Shown: positions 19,151 to 30,854 of the stretch, piece by piece
How the letters are laid out: each line of letters opens with the position of its first letter
Position numbering within the stretch: the stretch's first letter is position 1
NCBI RefSeq assembly: GCF_029203305.1
Contig: NC_089462.1
Location: 1,364,001-1,428,000, forward strand
From: Yamadazyma tenuis
Lineage: Eukaryota > Ascomycota > Pichiomycetes > Serinales > Debaryomycetaceae
Direction: 5' to 3'
DNA: 64,000 nt
Made by a program: the position numbers and the translations under genes
The notes under the pieces: model-generated
Databases searched by the model: none
Told to the model about the DNA's origin: nothing
The model's input: the letters and a program-made list of their open reading frames with translations, nothing else

Positions 19151-21439
19151 ATGCGATCATTACTGACGCAATTTATAAACCCAATCGGATCCCCCTGTTT
19201 TGTTTTTCCACCACCATCCACTGGAATGACCTATCAGTATCAGGATCAATTACAAAAGTTACCCATTCCCGACTTACATCAAACATGTACCAACTATTTG
19301 CGGGTATTGAAGCCCCTTCAAACTGAGAAAGAGTATGAAAAAACCATGGAGGCAGTAGCCAAGTTTTTGAAGTCAGGGACCGGGAAATACCTTGACGAGC
19401 AACTCCGTGAATATAGCAAGAACAGAAACAGCTATATTGAGCAGTTCTGGTACGATTCATACTTGAACTACGATTCTCCTGTGGTGTTGAACTTGAACCC
19501 GTTTTTCCTTTTGGAAGATGATCCTTTTAACAACGAATCAAATTCAATTAACCCCCAAGTTAAAAGAGCTGCATCTTTGACATTGTCTTCATTGAAGTTC
19601 ATTAGGGCATTGAAGAACGAAACCTTGCCTCCTGACAGATTGAAAAATGATCAGGTTTTGGACATGTATCAATACTCCAAGTTATTTGGGTCAGCAAGAA
19701 TTCCCACCGACGAAGGATGCGTGATGCAAAGTGACCAAAATTCAAATCATATTGTGGTGTTGTCCAAGTCTCAATTCTATTGGTTTGATGTATTGAACGG
19801 CAACAACGACTTGATTTTGTCGGAATCCGACTTGATCATTAACTTCAATTCTATCATCAAAGACTCTTTAGACACAAACGCAGACGCAGTAGCCAAATCG
19901 TCATTCGGGATTTTGACTACTGAAAACAGAAGAGTCTGGGCTAAGTTGAGAAACACAAACTTGAGCAATAACTCTTCCAACAGAGAAATCTTATCCATTA
20001 TTGATTCGGCATTGTTTATTTTGTGTTTGGACGATATTAAATTATATGACTTGTCTGACTTGGCCAAGAACATGTTATGTGGGTTGTCGATATTGGATAG
20101 AGGTGTTCAGGTAGGTACTTGTACGAACAGATGGTACGATAAGTTACAAATCATCATTACTCAAAATGGTAAGGCTGGTATCAATTTCGAGCATACTGGT
20201 GTAGATGGCCACACTGTCTTAAGGTTTGTTTCTGATATTTACACCGACTCAATTTTGTCATTTGCTCATCAAATCAACGCCAATTCTCCGAACTTATGGG
20301 GTGATGAGGGCAAGAAAGCTAGTATCGACAATTCTGAAAACTTGATTACTATTCCTCGAAAGTTGGAATGGGATTTAACTCCTGACTTATCGTTAGCCTT
20401 GAGGTTTGCCGAAACAAGATTGAGTGATTTAATCAATCAAAATGAGTTCAAACATTTGGAGTTCAAGAACTATGGTTCTTCTACTATCAAAAACATGAAG
20501 TTTTCTCCTGATGCTTTCATCCAAATGGCTTTTCAAGCAACATACTATGCTTTGTATGGGAAAGTTGAATGTACTTATGAACCAGCAATGACCAAACAGT
20601 TCTTACACGGTAGAACTGAAGCTATCAGGCCCGTGAGCCAGGAATCAAACCTTTTTGTGAGGAAGTTTTTTGACTCTTCTGTTCCTAATAAGACCAAGTT
20701 GGAATTTCTTTCTATTGCATGTCAGTCTCATTCCAAGCAAACACGGCTAGCCTCCAATGGAGAAGGGGTTGACAGACACTTGTTTGCTTTGTTCTGTATT
20801 TGGAAACGCTATATCGAAGATGAAGCCAATGAAGCCAATGAGAATGATGATAGCAACTCAGACCGTACTCTTGGTAACGAAATTCAGTTCACAGGGCCAG
20901 ATAAGTCCAGTTTACAAGAAATCCCTTCGCTTTTTGCTGACTCTGGCTGGGACAAATTGAACAACACTATTTTATCTACTTCAAACTGTGGAAATCCTTC
21001 GTTGAGGTTGTTTGGTTTTGGGCCTGTTAGTGCTAATGGATTTGGAATTGGTTACATTATCAAGGATGATTCCGTATCTATTTGTGCCTCCTCTAAACAT
21101 AGGCAAACATCCAGATTCTTGGCCACTTTGGAATCATATTTGAACGAAATTTATCGAATCTTTAAAGAGGTTAACAGTCCCACAAATGAGTTTTTATCTT
21201 CCCCAGTAGAGACCAAGCACACTCATTCTCCTGCCAGTACTCCAATTTATATTGAGAATCCCAAACCTGCTGCATACAATGGTTTATCCAACTTGTTGGG
21301 AGGCTACGGCTATTTCGATATGGGTGATGACGATATAAAGTCTAGAGGGCCAAGTCCTGAACCTCCATTCTTGAATAGACATAACAGTGGATTCTCCATC
21401 AAAGAAATCGGGAAAAAGTTAAGATTATCAGAATATTGA
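19151..21439 (+). CDS. Carnitine O-acetyltransferase, Yat-type (not the PTS1-bearing Cat2 form)
   Basis: Transfers acetyl groups between CoA and carnitine for acetyl movement between compartments during growth on C2 compounds or fatty acids. The family opening LQKLPIPDLHQTCTNYLRVLKPL lies at about residues 34-56. The catalytic His is in NFEHTGVDG (about residue 347). STSNCGNPSLRLFGFGPVSANGFGIGY is the substrate-binding C-terminal block. The protein is 762 residues from the ATG at 19151 or 737 from 19226. The first 25 residues could be a mitochondrial or spurious extension. There is an acidic low-complexity insert (DEANEANENDDSN, about residues 558-570) and a C-terminal tail ending RLSEY. No SKL/AKL-type peroxisomal signal is present, unlike Cat2. 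Candidates are the Yat1 or Yat2 (Ctn1/Ctn3) orthologue; I cannot choose. Confidence 0.88.
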   Translation: MRSLLTQFINPIGSPCFVFPPPSTGMTYQYQDQLQKLPIPDLHQTCTNYLRVLKPLQTEKEYEKTMEAVAKFLKSGTGKYLDEQLREYSKNRNSYIEQFWYDSYLNYDSPVVLNLNPFFLLEDDPFNNESNSINPQVKRAASLTLSSLKFIRALKNETLPPDRLKNDQVLDMYQYSKLFGSARIPTDEGCVMQSDQNSNHIVVLSKSQFYWFDVLNGNNDLILSESDLIINFNSIIKDSLDTNADAVAKSSFGILTTENRRVWAKLRNTNLSNNSSNREILSIIDSALFILCLDDIKLYDLSDLAKNMLCGLSILDRGVQVGTCTNRWYDKLQIIITQNGKAGINFEHTGVDGHTVLRFVSDIYTDSILSFAHQINANSPNLWGDEGKKASIDNSENLITIPRKLEWDLTPDLSLALRFAETRLSDLINQNEFKHLEFKNYGSSTIKNMKFSPDAFIQMAFQATYYALYGKVECTYEPAMTKQFLHGRTEAIRPVSQESNLFVRKFFDSSVPNKTKLEFLSIACQSHSKQTRLASNGEGVDRHLFALFCIWKRYIEDEANEANENDDSNSDRTLGNEIQFTGPDKSSLQEIPSLFADSGWDKLNNTILSTSNCGNPSLRLFGFGPVSANGFGIGYIIKDDSVSICASSKHRQTSRFLATLESYLNEIYRIFKEVNSPTNEFLSSPVETKHTHSPASTPIYIENPKPAAYNGLSNLLGGYGYFDMGDDDIKSRGPSPEPPFLNRHNSGFSIKEIGKKLRLSEY

Positions 21440-21483
21440 GTGTGGACTCTATAATGTGTGTTGGCTAGCACATACGTTTATGA

Positions 21484-21520
21484 TTTATTTATTTATTTAT
21501 TATATTTATTATATTTATTA
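21484..21520. repeat. TTTA-rich microsatellite in a convergent 3' region
   Basis: Four TTTA units, then TTATATTTATTATATTTATTA, lie between the convergent carnitine acetyltransferase and FAS2 genes (stops 140 nt apart). The AT-rich tract probably serves both 3' ends. Confidence 0.6.
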
Positions 21521-21579
21521 GTTGAACTGGAAAAGGTTTCGACATATTTCTTTATGTATTAACAAATATATATAGAAAA

Positions 21580-24500
21580 TTAGTATTCGCTCAACGCAAC
21601 AGCAGTGGCCTGAAAGTCATCGTGTGAGATGGAAACACTCACATTCTTGACACCAGCCTTCTCAGCAGCAGCTTTAGCAGCTCCAACCAAGTTGACTTTT
21701 GGTGCACCAGTAGCACTACGAACAACTTGGATATCAACCAAAGCTGCACCAGCACCTTGGGACTTTACACCCAAAGCTTTGAACACAGCTTCTTTAGCAG
21801 ACCAGGTTCCCGTGAAAGAGGCTCTAGGGTCAGGAGACTTGAGACAGTACTCTTGCTCGCCTTTAGTAAAGTTTCTTTCGATGAAAGTTTCATTTTCCAA
21901 GTTCAAAGAACTCAAGAGTTCAACATCAACACCAACACCTTTGTTAGACTTGTTCAAAGTACTCAAAGCTTTGGCAATGTTGTTAGAAGACTCACTAATA
22001 TAGCTAGCAGAAGCTTGAATAGTCTTATTGGCAAACTTGAGGTCCTTTCCTTCACTAACACGAGCCAATGGGTCCAAGTATACTTGTTTTTCCAAGTCGT
22101 CGACGTATGGAGCATCATTCTTTTGAACAAACATGGTGTTTCTGGTAATGGCATTGTGCATGTAACGGTAGGTTTTCTTGTTTCTAGAAACAACCTTAGC
22201 AGCATATTCCTCATAGGAAGCTTGATCCAAAACAGCGTATAAGTAGTCTGGGTGAATAACGATAGCTTGAGCACCCTTTTGACCAAAACCAAAAGAAGTG
22301 ACCGAAACAGCCTTAATACCATCAGTTTGAATGGATCTAGATGGGAACATAACATAATCAAATTCTTGCAAGATTTGATCCACGTTATCAGCATTTCTAT
22401 TACCAGGAACAAGACCAGTTTGCAAGATTTGTAAAGCCCCGTTCAACATCCAAGCACCAGCAGCACCCTTTGGATGACCAGTCAAGAACTTTTGAAACAC
22501 ACCATACACTGGGTTACCTTCAGTTCTACCTAAGTGCTTCATCATCGAATGAACAGTCAAAGTTTCGTTCTTGTCATTAGCCTTGGTGGAAGTACCGTGG
22601 AAAGAGGCAACACCCAAGTCATCAATGGTCAAACCGAAAGTAGCCATAGCTCCTCTCAATGGAGCAATTCTTGGGTCAGACTTGTAGAAGTCGTTACCCC
22701 ATTGTCTCTTAGCATCAGCAATTTGGCGTTTGGCTTCTCTGTCAATTTCTTCAGAACGTTCAGCTAAAAATTCTTCAACAACAAATTCTTCTTCGAAGTC
22801 ATTGTAAGATTCCTTAGCAAGTTCTGCTTCTTCGTACAAGTAGTCGATCTCGGATTCTCTCCAAGATTCAATTTGAGCGAGCCTGTTCTTCAATTGTCTA
22901 GCTCTGTACTTGATGTTCAACTTGGATGATGGGAACTTCAAGTCGCCGTGATATTCTCTAGCGGTGGTCAAAATTCCTTTACCAGGAGCTGGAACTGATT
23001 TTCCAATCTTGTCTGAAGCAGTGGCACTCATAGCCAAGATACCGTAAATTGGAACACCCATTTTGATGGCCAAATCGGCACTCATGACAACTTGAACACC
23101 AGAACCTTGAGATTCCATGAAACCACTTCTAGTTGTAGTGGTTGGTCTGGACATTTCAGCTGGAGTTCTTCCATGATCAAATTCATCATAAGTGTTGGAA
23201 GTAGCATTCATGTTAGCGAATTCATGGGAACTTTCTTCTTGGAAGTCATCTAAACCACCTACAACACAAATCTTGGCTTTCTTGGCCAATATAGTTTCAA
23301 TACCAAGTTCAACTGATTCAATAGCAGTAGCACACGCACCAACCGGGGTTCTAATAGGACCAGATGATGATAACAACAACATATTGATCCAAGCAGGCAT
23401 GGTATTGATAAAGGATTCTTGCAAGATATCATTTTGCACTTGCTTCTCTTCGTATCTGTCTTTAAAGATACCCTTTAAAGCAGTCATACCACCCATACCA
23501 GAACCAATACAGTTACCAAGTTCGGAAAGATGAATATACTTGTAGAATTCGTAAGGGTCGGTAACACCAGAAGCTAACAAAGCTTCTACAGTTGCAACCA
23601 AAGCGAACAAAGTAACTGGATCAACTTGAGAAATAATGTCATCGTCAATACCATAAGTTTTAGCATTCCAACCGGTTGGAATTTGACCAGCAACGAGACG
23701 GTCAAATTTCAAGGCCTTTGGAATGTACAAAGTAGCACCAGTCAAAATCTTGATAGAATATTCACCAGATTCTTCATCTTCGAATATCTCACACTTATCA
23801 CCATGTTGAAGCTTGTATTGCTCGGCAACTTCTTTGGAAGCTTCGAATGGTTCCAAGTCATGTTGAACCACAACTTCTTGAATTAACTTCTTCTTGTTTG
23901 GATCATAACCTCCGAACAATTCTGGTTCAACTAAACGGATACCCGAGTGTTCTAGAATATGCTCTTCATATTTGGCCTTGATTTCGTGATCTTCAACCGG
24001 AGCTTGGGTCTTAGCATCAACCCAACCAGAGTATGGTTTACCCTTCAACTTACCATTGTGGTATTTGATCAAACCCATAATCCAAGCCATTTCAATGGCT
24101 CCTTCAATAGAGAATTCACCATTTGCTTCCATTTCCCATCTGGTTCTGGAGTTACCCCATGGCCCAACTTCGGAGAAACCAGTGACCACAACAACGCTTT
24201 CTAAATCTAACATTCCTTCCAAGTCCGGAGCAATTTCCTTGATCTCCTTGTAGGATTTCATTCCTGGGAAATCGAACTTCATATTAGATCTAGCTTGAAC
24301 TTTGACTTTAGCATAGTTGTTGTCGACATTTTCTCCATTGACAACTCTTTGTTCAATGCTGGATTCTAAAGAGACAGCACGCTTAACATCAGCAGTTTCC
24401 AAGAGATCAGTTCTCAACTTAGTGGTGACATCCTTCAAGTTGTCGATGTATTGGAATCCACCGTTCAAGTCAGCCAAAATTGGTTCTTCTTGACAAAGTT

Positions 24501-27264
24501 GAGTAAGTTCTGGAGTCATCAATCCCAAAATGTTAAAGGCCATTTCCTTTTGACTAAAAGTTCTAACCCCCAACTTTTCGAATCCTTCAGCAATGATGTT
24601 GTTGGCACTCATCAAACCAGTACCTCTGGTCCAACCAATGACGGCACCACAGATGGTTAATCTGGTTCCCCAATCTTCGGAGTACCATCTATTGAACAAA
24701 GTTTCTAAGGAAATCTTGGATTCAGAATATAAACCATCGAAACCGAAAGTTCCGTGGTTTGGAGACAATGGCAAGATGACTTGAGCTGGTCTGGTGTCAG
24801 TACTCTTTTTAGACTTAACACCACCCAAAAGTCTCAACACATTAGTCAACATAATTCTATGAGCGAGCTCAGATTTAGAGTCGATGTTGTCCAAACCGTT
24901 ACCGTTTTCTGGAATGGCAGCAAATGGAACGATGATGTCCAAATCCCAACCAAGACCACCTTGCTTAGGATCGTTGTAGATGTAATCAACCAAAGCATTG
25001 ACGTCTTTAACAGAACCTTGGTTGAATGGAACAACAATCAAGGTTGAGCCAGCAGCACCGTATCTGGAATACATGGTTTGGTAGTATTCGGTGGTCTTCT
25101 TGGAAAATCTAGAAGTAGTTACAATAACTTTAGCACCACCACTAATCAAACCTTGAAGAACTTCGGCACCAATAGATCCAGCACCAGCACCAGTAACCAA
25201 AACATGTTTGTCCTTGAAAGTCAAACCGTTAATAGCACACGATTCCAAGCCATCCAAATAAGTTGAAGAGAGCTTGTGATCGTATTCCCAACCTTCACGA
25301 GTCTTTCTCTGGATGTGCAAGAAAGGAATGGTTTCTTGGGGGATTGTGGAAGAAACTGGTTGCAAAATAGAGGTCTTGTCAGGTAAAGAAGCAATTTCAT
25401 CGTCCGAAGTAGCAGGTGAAGAAAGGATATCTTCGGCTTCTTCAACTGGAGTTGCAGTACCAGTAGCTATGGCCCTATTGTCAATTTCCTTAGAACTGTC
25501 AATGTAGTCAATCAACTGAGTGTACAAGGACTGGAAATCCAACTTGGTGTCCGCAGACAAGTTTTGTTGTTTAACAATGGCTTTGTAAACTCTGGCCAAA
25601 TCGTCCTTGATAGTTGGCTTGGACTTTTGCTTGGTTATCTCTCCACCTTGAGCCATTTCGTAAACGTATTGTTCAAACTTTCTAACAGATGGGCTTTCAA
25701 TTTCGTTGTAGTCAATTTGACCTCTAGCATCGATATTGGTGTGAGGTTTGGTGATCTTACTGACATCCTTGAAAGCTGGATCAACATCCAAAACTTGCTT
25801 ACAGTTGTCAATCAACTGTTGACCAAGTTTCTTAGCCAACTGATAGGTTTCACCCTTGTATTCTGGAGTATGATCAATGTGGTATTGCATAAACTTAATC
25901 AAGGTTGGATTAGAACGGTTCATGATCTGGATACATTGGTTGATGGTTTCTCTGTCAACAGAAGTCAATTTACCAAAAATGATATCGAAGTACATGGACA
26001 ACACATCCTGTCTAGCCCAGTTCCAGTAAGAATCGTAAGTTCTTGCTTTCAATGGTGAGAAAATAGGCTTGATACCCTTGGCATAGAATTCTCCGTGCTC
26101 TTCTTCCCATAAATCCAATTCTTTTTGCAACACAGCTGAAGCTTCCTTTTCTTTAACAAAGGACTTCGCTCCCTTGTTTAAATCAACCTTCAAGTACCTG
26201 GCCAAAGTTTCTAATTGCTGCTTTGCCAAGTTCTTGTTTTCGGCAGTAACGGCGTCTAAAGCAGCACTGTCAATGACTGCACCAGCAGCACCACCCGCAC
26301 CACCGGCAGCTTCAGCACCAGAGTTCAAGGAAATACCGGCCATAGAAGCATGTTTCTGGGCCATTCCATCCAAGAACAGCTTGGCATCATTTTCAGATCC
26401 CAACCGATTGGCAGGTTCATTCACCAAGGCTAATAACAATACTGAATCTTGTCTTCCAGCAGCAAACCCATAACGGGAGTCTAAGTACTTTCTAGCAGAA
26501 GTGACAGAAAAACCACCAGGCATCTTGGAAGACATCAATCTACCGACCAAACCCGAGGTAGTCTTACCTAATTGCCCACTGAATGAATCTTGGAACTGTT
26601 CGGCCAACTCTTGCAAAGGAGTATCTTCGGGTTTTTCAGGAGTGGAGCCAAATTCCTTACCTAAATCACCCAAAATTTCGTTCTGAACGGTGGATTTACC
26701 GTTAACAAGATCCTTGATGGCCTTGGACATGGGAACGGCGTCCAAAGGTTTCTTTAACTTTTGGGCCACCAACACTTGCACAATCAACCCAGCGGAAACA
26801 GCCTCATCGGCCACCGAAGCCACAGGACCACTAGGAGCTGGAACGGGAGCTGGAGCTTGAGCTGGAACGGGAGCAGCGGGGGAAGCGGCAGGTGCACTCT
26901 CAGTAGCAGTAGCAGCTGGAGTGTCAGCTTTGTTGGCATTCAAAGATTTGGTGATACTTGGCTTATCGGATTCTAAGTCTGCTGGATCAGGGGTGTAATA
27001 AATCTGGTTAGCATCCTTGGAGTAACACAAGACTTGACGTTGCAAGGACAAAGCGGCATCAAAAGACTCGTATTTGGCCTTAATAGTTCTGGAAGCCATA
27101 CCAGCCAAGGTTGGAGATGGACCAATTTCCACCACTCTTTCAGTCTTGTTGTCCTTCAAGAACACATCTTGGGTTTCAATCCATCTGACGGGAGAAGCAA
27201 ACTGGTAAGCTAACAACTCGGTCAACAAGGTATGCGAGAGTTCTTGTTCGATCTCAGGACGCAT
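21580..27264 (-). CDS. FAS2: Fatty acid synthase subunit alpha
   Basis: The 1894-residue alpha chain of the cytosolic alpha6-beta6 type I fatty acid synthase. Domains in order: C-terminal part of the malonyl/palmitoyl transferase (about 1-95); an Ala/Pro-rich linker (115-147); the acyl carrier protein (about 150-310) with the probable phosphopantetheine Ser at residue 180 in PMSKAIKDL; a ketoreductase (about 670-920; [23 protein letters not shown]); a ketosynthase (about 1100-1720) with the active-site Cys in [10 protein letters not shown] near residue 1310; and the phosphopantetheinyl transferase (about 1775-1894; [23 protein letters not shown]). All catalytic blocks look intact. Length matches S. 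cerevisiae Fas2 (1887). Strong codon bias indicates high expression. No splice signals are needed. Confidence 0.99.
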   Translation of the reverse strand: MRPEIEQELSHTLLTELLAYQFASPVRWIETQDVFLKDNKTERVVEIGPSPTLAGMASRTIKAKYESFDAALSLQRQVLCYSKDANQIYYTPDPADLESDKPSITKSLNANKADTPAATATESAPAASPAAPVPAQAPAPVPAPSGPVASVADEAVSAGLIVQVLVAQKLKKPLDAVPMSKAIKDLVNGKSTVQNEILGDLGKEFGSTPEKPEDTPLQELAEQFQDSFSGQLGKTTSGLVGRLMSSKMPGGFSVTSARKYLDSRYGFAAGRQDSVLLLALVNEPANRLGSENDAKLFLDGMAQKHASMAGISLNSGAEAAGGAGGAAGAVIDSAALDAVTAENKNLAKQQLETLARYLKVDLNKGAKSFVKEKEASAVLQKELDLWEEEHGEFYAKGIKPIFSPLKARTYDSYWNWARQDVLSMYFDIIFGKLTSVDRETINQCIQIMNRSNPTLIKFMQYHIDHTPEYKGETYQLAKKLGQQLIDNCKQVLDVDPAFKDVSKITKPHTNIDARGQIDYNEIESPSVRKFEQYVYEMAQGGEITKQKSKPTIKDDLARVYKAIVKQQNLSADTKLDFQSLYTQLIDYIDSSKEIDNRAIATGTATPVEEAEDILSSPATSDDEIASLPDKTSILQPVSSTIPQETIPFLHIQRKTREGWEYDHKLSSTYLDGLESCAINGLTFKDKHVLVTGAGAGSIGAEVLQGLISGGAKVIVTTSRFSKKTTEYYQTMYSRYGAAGSTLIVVPFNQGSVKDVNALVDYIYNDPKQGGLGWDLDIIVPFAAIPENGNGLDNIDSKSELAHRIMLTNVLRLLGGVKSKKSTDTRPAQVILPLSPNHGTFGFDGLYSESKISLETLFNRWYSEDWGTRLTICGAVIGWTRGTGLMSANNIIAEGFEKLGVRTFSQKEMAFNILGLMTPELTQLCQEEPILADLNGGFQYIDNLKDVTTKLRTDLLETADVKRAVSLESSIEQRVVNGENVDNNYAKVKVQARSNMKFDFPGMKSYKEIKEIAPDLEGMLDLESVVVVTGFSEVGPWGNSRTRWEMEANGEFSIEGAIEMAWIMGLIKYHNGKLKGKPYSGWVDAKTQAPVEDHEIKAKYEEHILEHSGIRLVEPELFGGYDPNKKKLIQEVVVQHDLEPFEASKEVAEQYKLQHGDKCEIFEDEESGEYSIKILTGATLYIPKALKFDRLVAGQIPTGWNAKTYGIDDDIISQVDPVTLFALVATVEALLASGVTDPYEFYKYIHLSELGNCIGSGMGGMTALKGIFKDRYEEKQVQNDILQESFINTMPAWINMLLLSSSGPIRTPVGACATAIESVELGIETILAKKAKICVVGGLDDFQEESSHEFANMNATSNTYDEFDHGRTPAEMSRPTTTTRSGFMESQGSGVQVVMSADLAIKMGVPIYGILAMSATASDKIGKSVPAPGKGILTTAREYHGDLKFPSSKLNIKYRARQLKNRLAQIESWRESEIDYLYEEAELAKESYNDFEEEFVVEEFLAERSEEIDREAKRQIADAKRQWGNDFYKSDPRIAPLRGAMATFGLTIDDLGVASFHGTSTKANDKNETLTVHSMMKHLGRTEGNPVYGVFQKFLTGHPKGAAGAWMLNGALQILQTGLVPGNRNADNVDQILQEFDYVMFPSRSIQTDGIKAVSVTSFGFGQKGAQAIVIHPDYLYAVLDQASYEEYAAKVVSRNKKTYRYMHNAITRNTMFVQKNDAPYVDDLEKQVYLDPLARVSEGKDLKFANKTIQASASYISESSNNIAKALSTLNKSNKGVGVDVELLSSLNLENETFIERNFTKGEQEYCLKSPDPRASFTGTWSAKEAVFKALGVKSQGAGAALVDIQVVRSATGAPKVNLVGAAKAAAEKAGVKNVSVSISHDDFQATAVALSEY

Positions 27265-27828
27265 GGTTAAAGAAATTTAATTAGTGATTTGTGAGATGAG
27301 GGCGTTTAATCGCTTATATATTTTGGCAACCAACAATTTTTATAAACAGTTTTTTTTGGATTTTGCGAGTACTCAACAAGTTGCAAATGGTTTGTGCAGG
27401 CCAGGTGTTTCGGTGGGTATTTGTCGCGCCCTGCCACGGACAAATGTCGCGGTCTGTCGACGAGATTTTTGGCGCATCGATGGTGAAGGATTTTTTTTCT
27501 CATCGACAACTAGACATAGTGCAGTGTATGGGGGTTAATTCACGTTCGGCACAGGCAAAAGACGATAGATATTGTTTTTGCAAGTGCGGATTCTGTGGAT
27601 ATACCCAGACACGCTAACCGTCTTTTTTCCCAACACGATGCCTTCTCGTTGACCCTGATTATATTCGTTTATTTTCAGTCTAAAGTGGTGAATGAGAACA
27701 CTTTCGTAGTTGGAAAATCAAATCCTTGATCTATTCCACCCTATCTTGATTTCTTTGTGGTATCACTATGGGACTAATCAACTGATCAACAATCACGTAA
27801 TATATGTAAATTAATAACTAGATGGTCT
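27265..27828. other. FAS2 promoter region
   Basis: A 564-nt region between two minus-strand genes that serves as FAS2 promoter. I looked for the inositol/choline element TTCACATG and found only the weak TTCACGTT at about 27539. ORFs here (for example 27363-27617) lack any conserved feature. Confidence 0.5.
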
Positions 27829-30132
27829 CTAAGTCTCTACTTTCTTTCCACTACAAAACTCGCAATTGATGAGGTTACCAGCAATGTCATATCCAAAGGC
27901 ATCTTGTCTCCCTGTGTATCCCACAAATAACGCGTTCATGCTTGGAGGGAACTTGTTTGGGTCAAGCTGGTTCAGATTGATCTTGTTGGCAGACACATCA
28001 ATTTCAAAAAGCACATTATGTTGGATCACCTCGGTGATTCCCAAATTGTCAGGTGAAAACTTGGATAATCGGTTGCTTGACAAATTGACACTTGTGAGCA
28101 GTGTAGTGTTATTTGTCAAAAGCGATTTGTCGTAACTTAGGTGAAAACTTACAATTTTGTTGCAGGAGAAATCTACAAATCGTAGATTTGGGTGCAAACG
28201 GAGTTTGACTTGTCGAAGCGAGTTATGAGAAACAGACAATCGATCCACTCCCGAAAGATGAGCAAACGCATCAAAATCAATGGTTGATATCTCATTGAAG
28301 CTTAGGTCAAGGGTTTTCAAAGACACCGGGAGTCCTTGTGGAAGTGTTCTTAAATTATTGTTACCCATATTGAGAATCGAAAGCGAGGTTCCGAACTTCA
28401 GGTTTCGGATTGAGTTCATATTACAACCACACACACTTAACTCAATTAGGTCTTTAAAGTCGATGTTTTTCAAGGTAGAAATATTATTCCCATCAAGATT
28501 TAGCACTTTCAAAGACGAACCGAACGTAAAGCCCGTTAAATCTTGTATAGAATTATGATTCAAGTACAAGGAAAATATGTTCAATTTTTCACCCCTGGCA
28601 TTTACCTCAAAGTTAACTGGGTTTGACACAAAGTTTTCTGTTAGATGCAAGATTGCCAACGTAGGGGGCAAGTAGTGATTCTGGATTTTGTTGATTCTAT
28701 TAGACCCGATTCCCAAACTTCTGAGACGAGGAGGGAATTTAAAGTCATCAATTGTGGTAAGAAGGTTTACTTCTAATGATAAGATGGTCAATCCTCTAGG
28801 AAGAACCAAATAATTTAGCTTTCTCAACCCGGTATTTCTTAGTTCAAGGGTAGTCAACCTAGGAGGGAATGCAATCGGGTAACTCCATTCAATGGGGTTA
28901 TAAGACAAGTCCAAGGACTCCAAGAATGGTGGGAATATCAATTCACCCAAAGAGTCAATGTCACAATTTTCCAATCTCAAGGACACCAAGGACTTGAATA
29001 CGTCAGCAAAGTTTGTCATCACAAAGGGCTTGCTGATATCTATCGATTTCAAGTTTGAAAGGTATACTAGACTTTGAACATCAGATCCTGTGGTTGGATA
29101 TTGATCAGGACTCACCGAAAGATTATTCAAAACAGGACAACACTTTTGAATTAATATATGCAATTCTTGGTTATTCTCTGGAGTAAGACCATCCAACTTT
29201 TGCAACCGTAAATCCTTCAACACTTTGGAGTTTACATTTGCCTTCAATAGGCCACAAAAGAACTTTCCATGTGATAAGTCTTTGACAGACTCAAGGTCAA
29301 GTTTGACCAACTTCAGGGGATATTGATACTTTAAAACCTCTCTGCTGATAGTAACATGATTCAACGTAAGAGTGGTTAATGTCAGCGGGAGTCCCGTCTT
29401 CAATACAATAGACATATTGTTGATGTTTCCAAAAGGGTCGGGACACATAAATGAGTCTGTGATCTTTGTTTGGGTAAGATAACTATCGTCCATAGCATGT
29501 AAGTTTGAGTTAACCAACCATATTCGCTTCAAGTTGGGAAAATCATGGTAATCTATGAGGCAATAAGGTACGTAATTTGTTATGAGCATACTAGTAATAA
29601 ACCGTCCGAAATTGGATGTTTTGAACATGGAGATGATGTAGGATAAATCCATCACCGCCAACATTGCTGGGTCAAATTCTAACTCGATGTTGAAGGTGAA
29701 GTTCATCGACTGGAAATCTCTGCCAAGTTCATATACAACATCTCTGAAATCCACGAGATCAGATAATTCCTTGACATAATACGTCAAGGTGACTTCATTG
29801 GTTAGCTGGTCACCAGCCCATTTGCAAAACCGCATCATCAGAAGTAACAGCTCTTGACTCTTAACGAGATCCAAGTCTTTCTTCGAGATATAGGAAGGAG
29901 TCAATATATAGAGACCCAATATCGTGTAGTTGGAAAGCCTGTTTGTGTAACATATGTTGCAATGGGCAATATATCGTAGTACTTGGTTGGTAAGGTTAGA
30001 TAATGAAGCTGTTGGTTTCTCAGATAAATTTCTGATTTGATTAGCCAAAAATGATACTTCGCTGATATCAAGATAGCTAAGGATATGTTCAATCACTTCG
30101 CCTGGAAGCGTGCTTATTTTGTGGTATTCCAT
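27829..30132 (-). CDS. F-box-like leucine-rich-repeat protein
   Basis: A 767-residue protein. The N-terminus (STLPGEVIEHILSYLDISEVSFL, about residues 7-29) looks like an F-box, which would link it to Skp1-cullin ubiquitin ligases. From about residue 350 to the end there are about 15 leucine-rich repeats of roughly 22-24 residues, for example LESLDLSYNPIEW, LTTLELRNTGLRKL, LRSLGIGSNRINKI, LKTLDLSFNEISTI and LRFVDFSCNKIVSF. Repeats with the hook FPPRL or LPPTL alternate, giving a regular solenoid. Such LRR proteins are multiplied in CTG-clade yeasts and mostly unnamed. I do not recognise a specific orthologue. The frame extends upstream only through a TTG; ATG 30132 is the start. Confidence 0.85.
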   Translation of the reverse strand: MEYHKISTLPGEVIEHILSYLDISEVSFLANQIRNLSEKPTASLSNLTNQVLRYIAHCNICYTNRLSNYTILGLYILTPSYISKKDLDLVKSQELLLLMMRFCKWAGDQLTNEVTLTYYVKELSDLVDFRDVVYELGRDFQSMNFTFNIELEFDPAMLAVMDLSYIISMFKTSNFGRFITSMLITNYVPYCLIDYHDFPNLKRIWLVNSNLHAMDDSYLTQTKITDSFMCPDPFGNINNMSIVLKTGLPLTLTTLTLNHVTISREVLKYQYPLKLVKLDLESVKDLSHGKFFCGLLKANVNSKVLKDLRLQKLDGLTPENNQELHILIQKCCPVLNNLSVSPDQYPTTGSDVQSLVYLSNLKSIDISKPFVMTNFADVFKSLVSLRLENCDIDSLGELIFPPFLESLDLSYNPIEWSYPIAFPPRLTTLELRNTGLRKLNYLVLPRGLTILSLEVNLLTTIDDFKFPPRLRSLGIGSNRINKIQNHYLPPTLAILHLTENFVSNPVNFEVNARGEKLNIFSLYLNHNSIQDLTGFTFGSSLKVLNLDGNNISTLKNIDFKDLIELSVCGCNMNSIRNLKFGTSLSILNMGNNNLRTLPQGLPVSLKTLDLSFNEISTIDFDAFAHLSGVDRLSVSHNSLRQVKLRLHPNLRFVDFSCNKIVSFHLSYDKSLLTNNTTLLTSVNLSSNRLSKFSPDNLGITEVIQHNVLFEIDVSANKINLNQLDPNKFPPSMNALFVGYTGRQDAFGYDIAGNLINCEFCSGKKVET

Positions 30133-30854
30133 AAGCCGTATGCCGTACAACTCTAGTTGAAGAAATCGTGATGAACTTTTGAATTACTCAAGCTGTTTTT
30201 ATATCCACCGTAAATGTATGGTCTTCGCGAATGGCTTCAGCTCAAATATAGCGATACGGATTCCACATGATTTATGCAAGCTGAACAATGGGCGTTGTTT
30301 ACAAAATATATGGAACTCGCCTGAAGGCTGTGATGGAACCCCAGTCCAGCCAATTGACATAAAAGGGCCTTACTTACGTGCCTATCAGTTGTCATGGGTT
30401 AGGAGTCTCTGTTCCAGAAACAACCGTCATTTTCACGTCAGGGCCATACGATAGCCGAAACGGAATTGGGTCTGAAAGTTCGGAGATAAAGCCCCGCCAG
30501 ACTCTGCCACACCATGATGGTCTTCTAGTAGTTTATGATCTATTCCGGGCCCTTCTTTACCAGGAGGGTCCTGAATTGATTCCAATGTAACTGCCAGTCG
30601 GTTGGTGGCCCCTGCACACAGACATGCTTTTCTTTATCAGGCGCGCAGGTTTATCTTTAGCAGCATCTCAACAAAAATACCCTCATCCGCTTAACCCACT
30701 CAATTCAAAAGCATCTCAACCTTGTACCTCCGGAGATACTAAACCCACTTTCATTGCATAGGTCGTCTCCATCATCAGCCCTGTGAGCTCCCTTGTTTTC
30801 TCCGCGCTTGCCACCTCACTGGTGTATATTTTTTTGCCCTGATTGTGTACACCC
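30133..30854. other. Divergent intergenic region
   Basis: A 722-nt region between the minus-strand LRR gene and the plus-strand propeller-like gene. ORFs of 70-91 codons (30179-30454, 30378-30590) have no conserved character. No tRNA, snoRNA or repeat was recognised. Confidence 0.5.

Noticed and set aside
21629..27000. Many antisense ORFs of 60-170 codons across FAS2
   Set aside because: They are shadows of a highly codon-biased gene on the other strand and have low-complexity composition.
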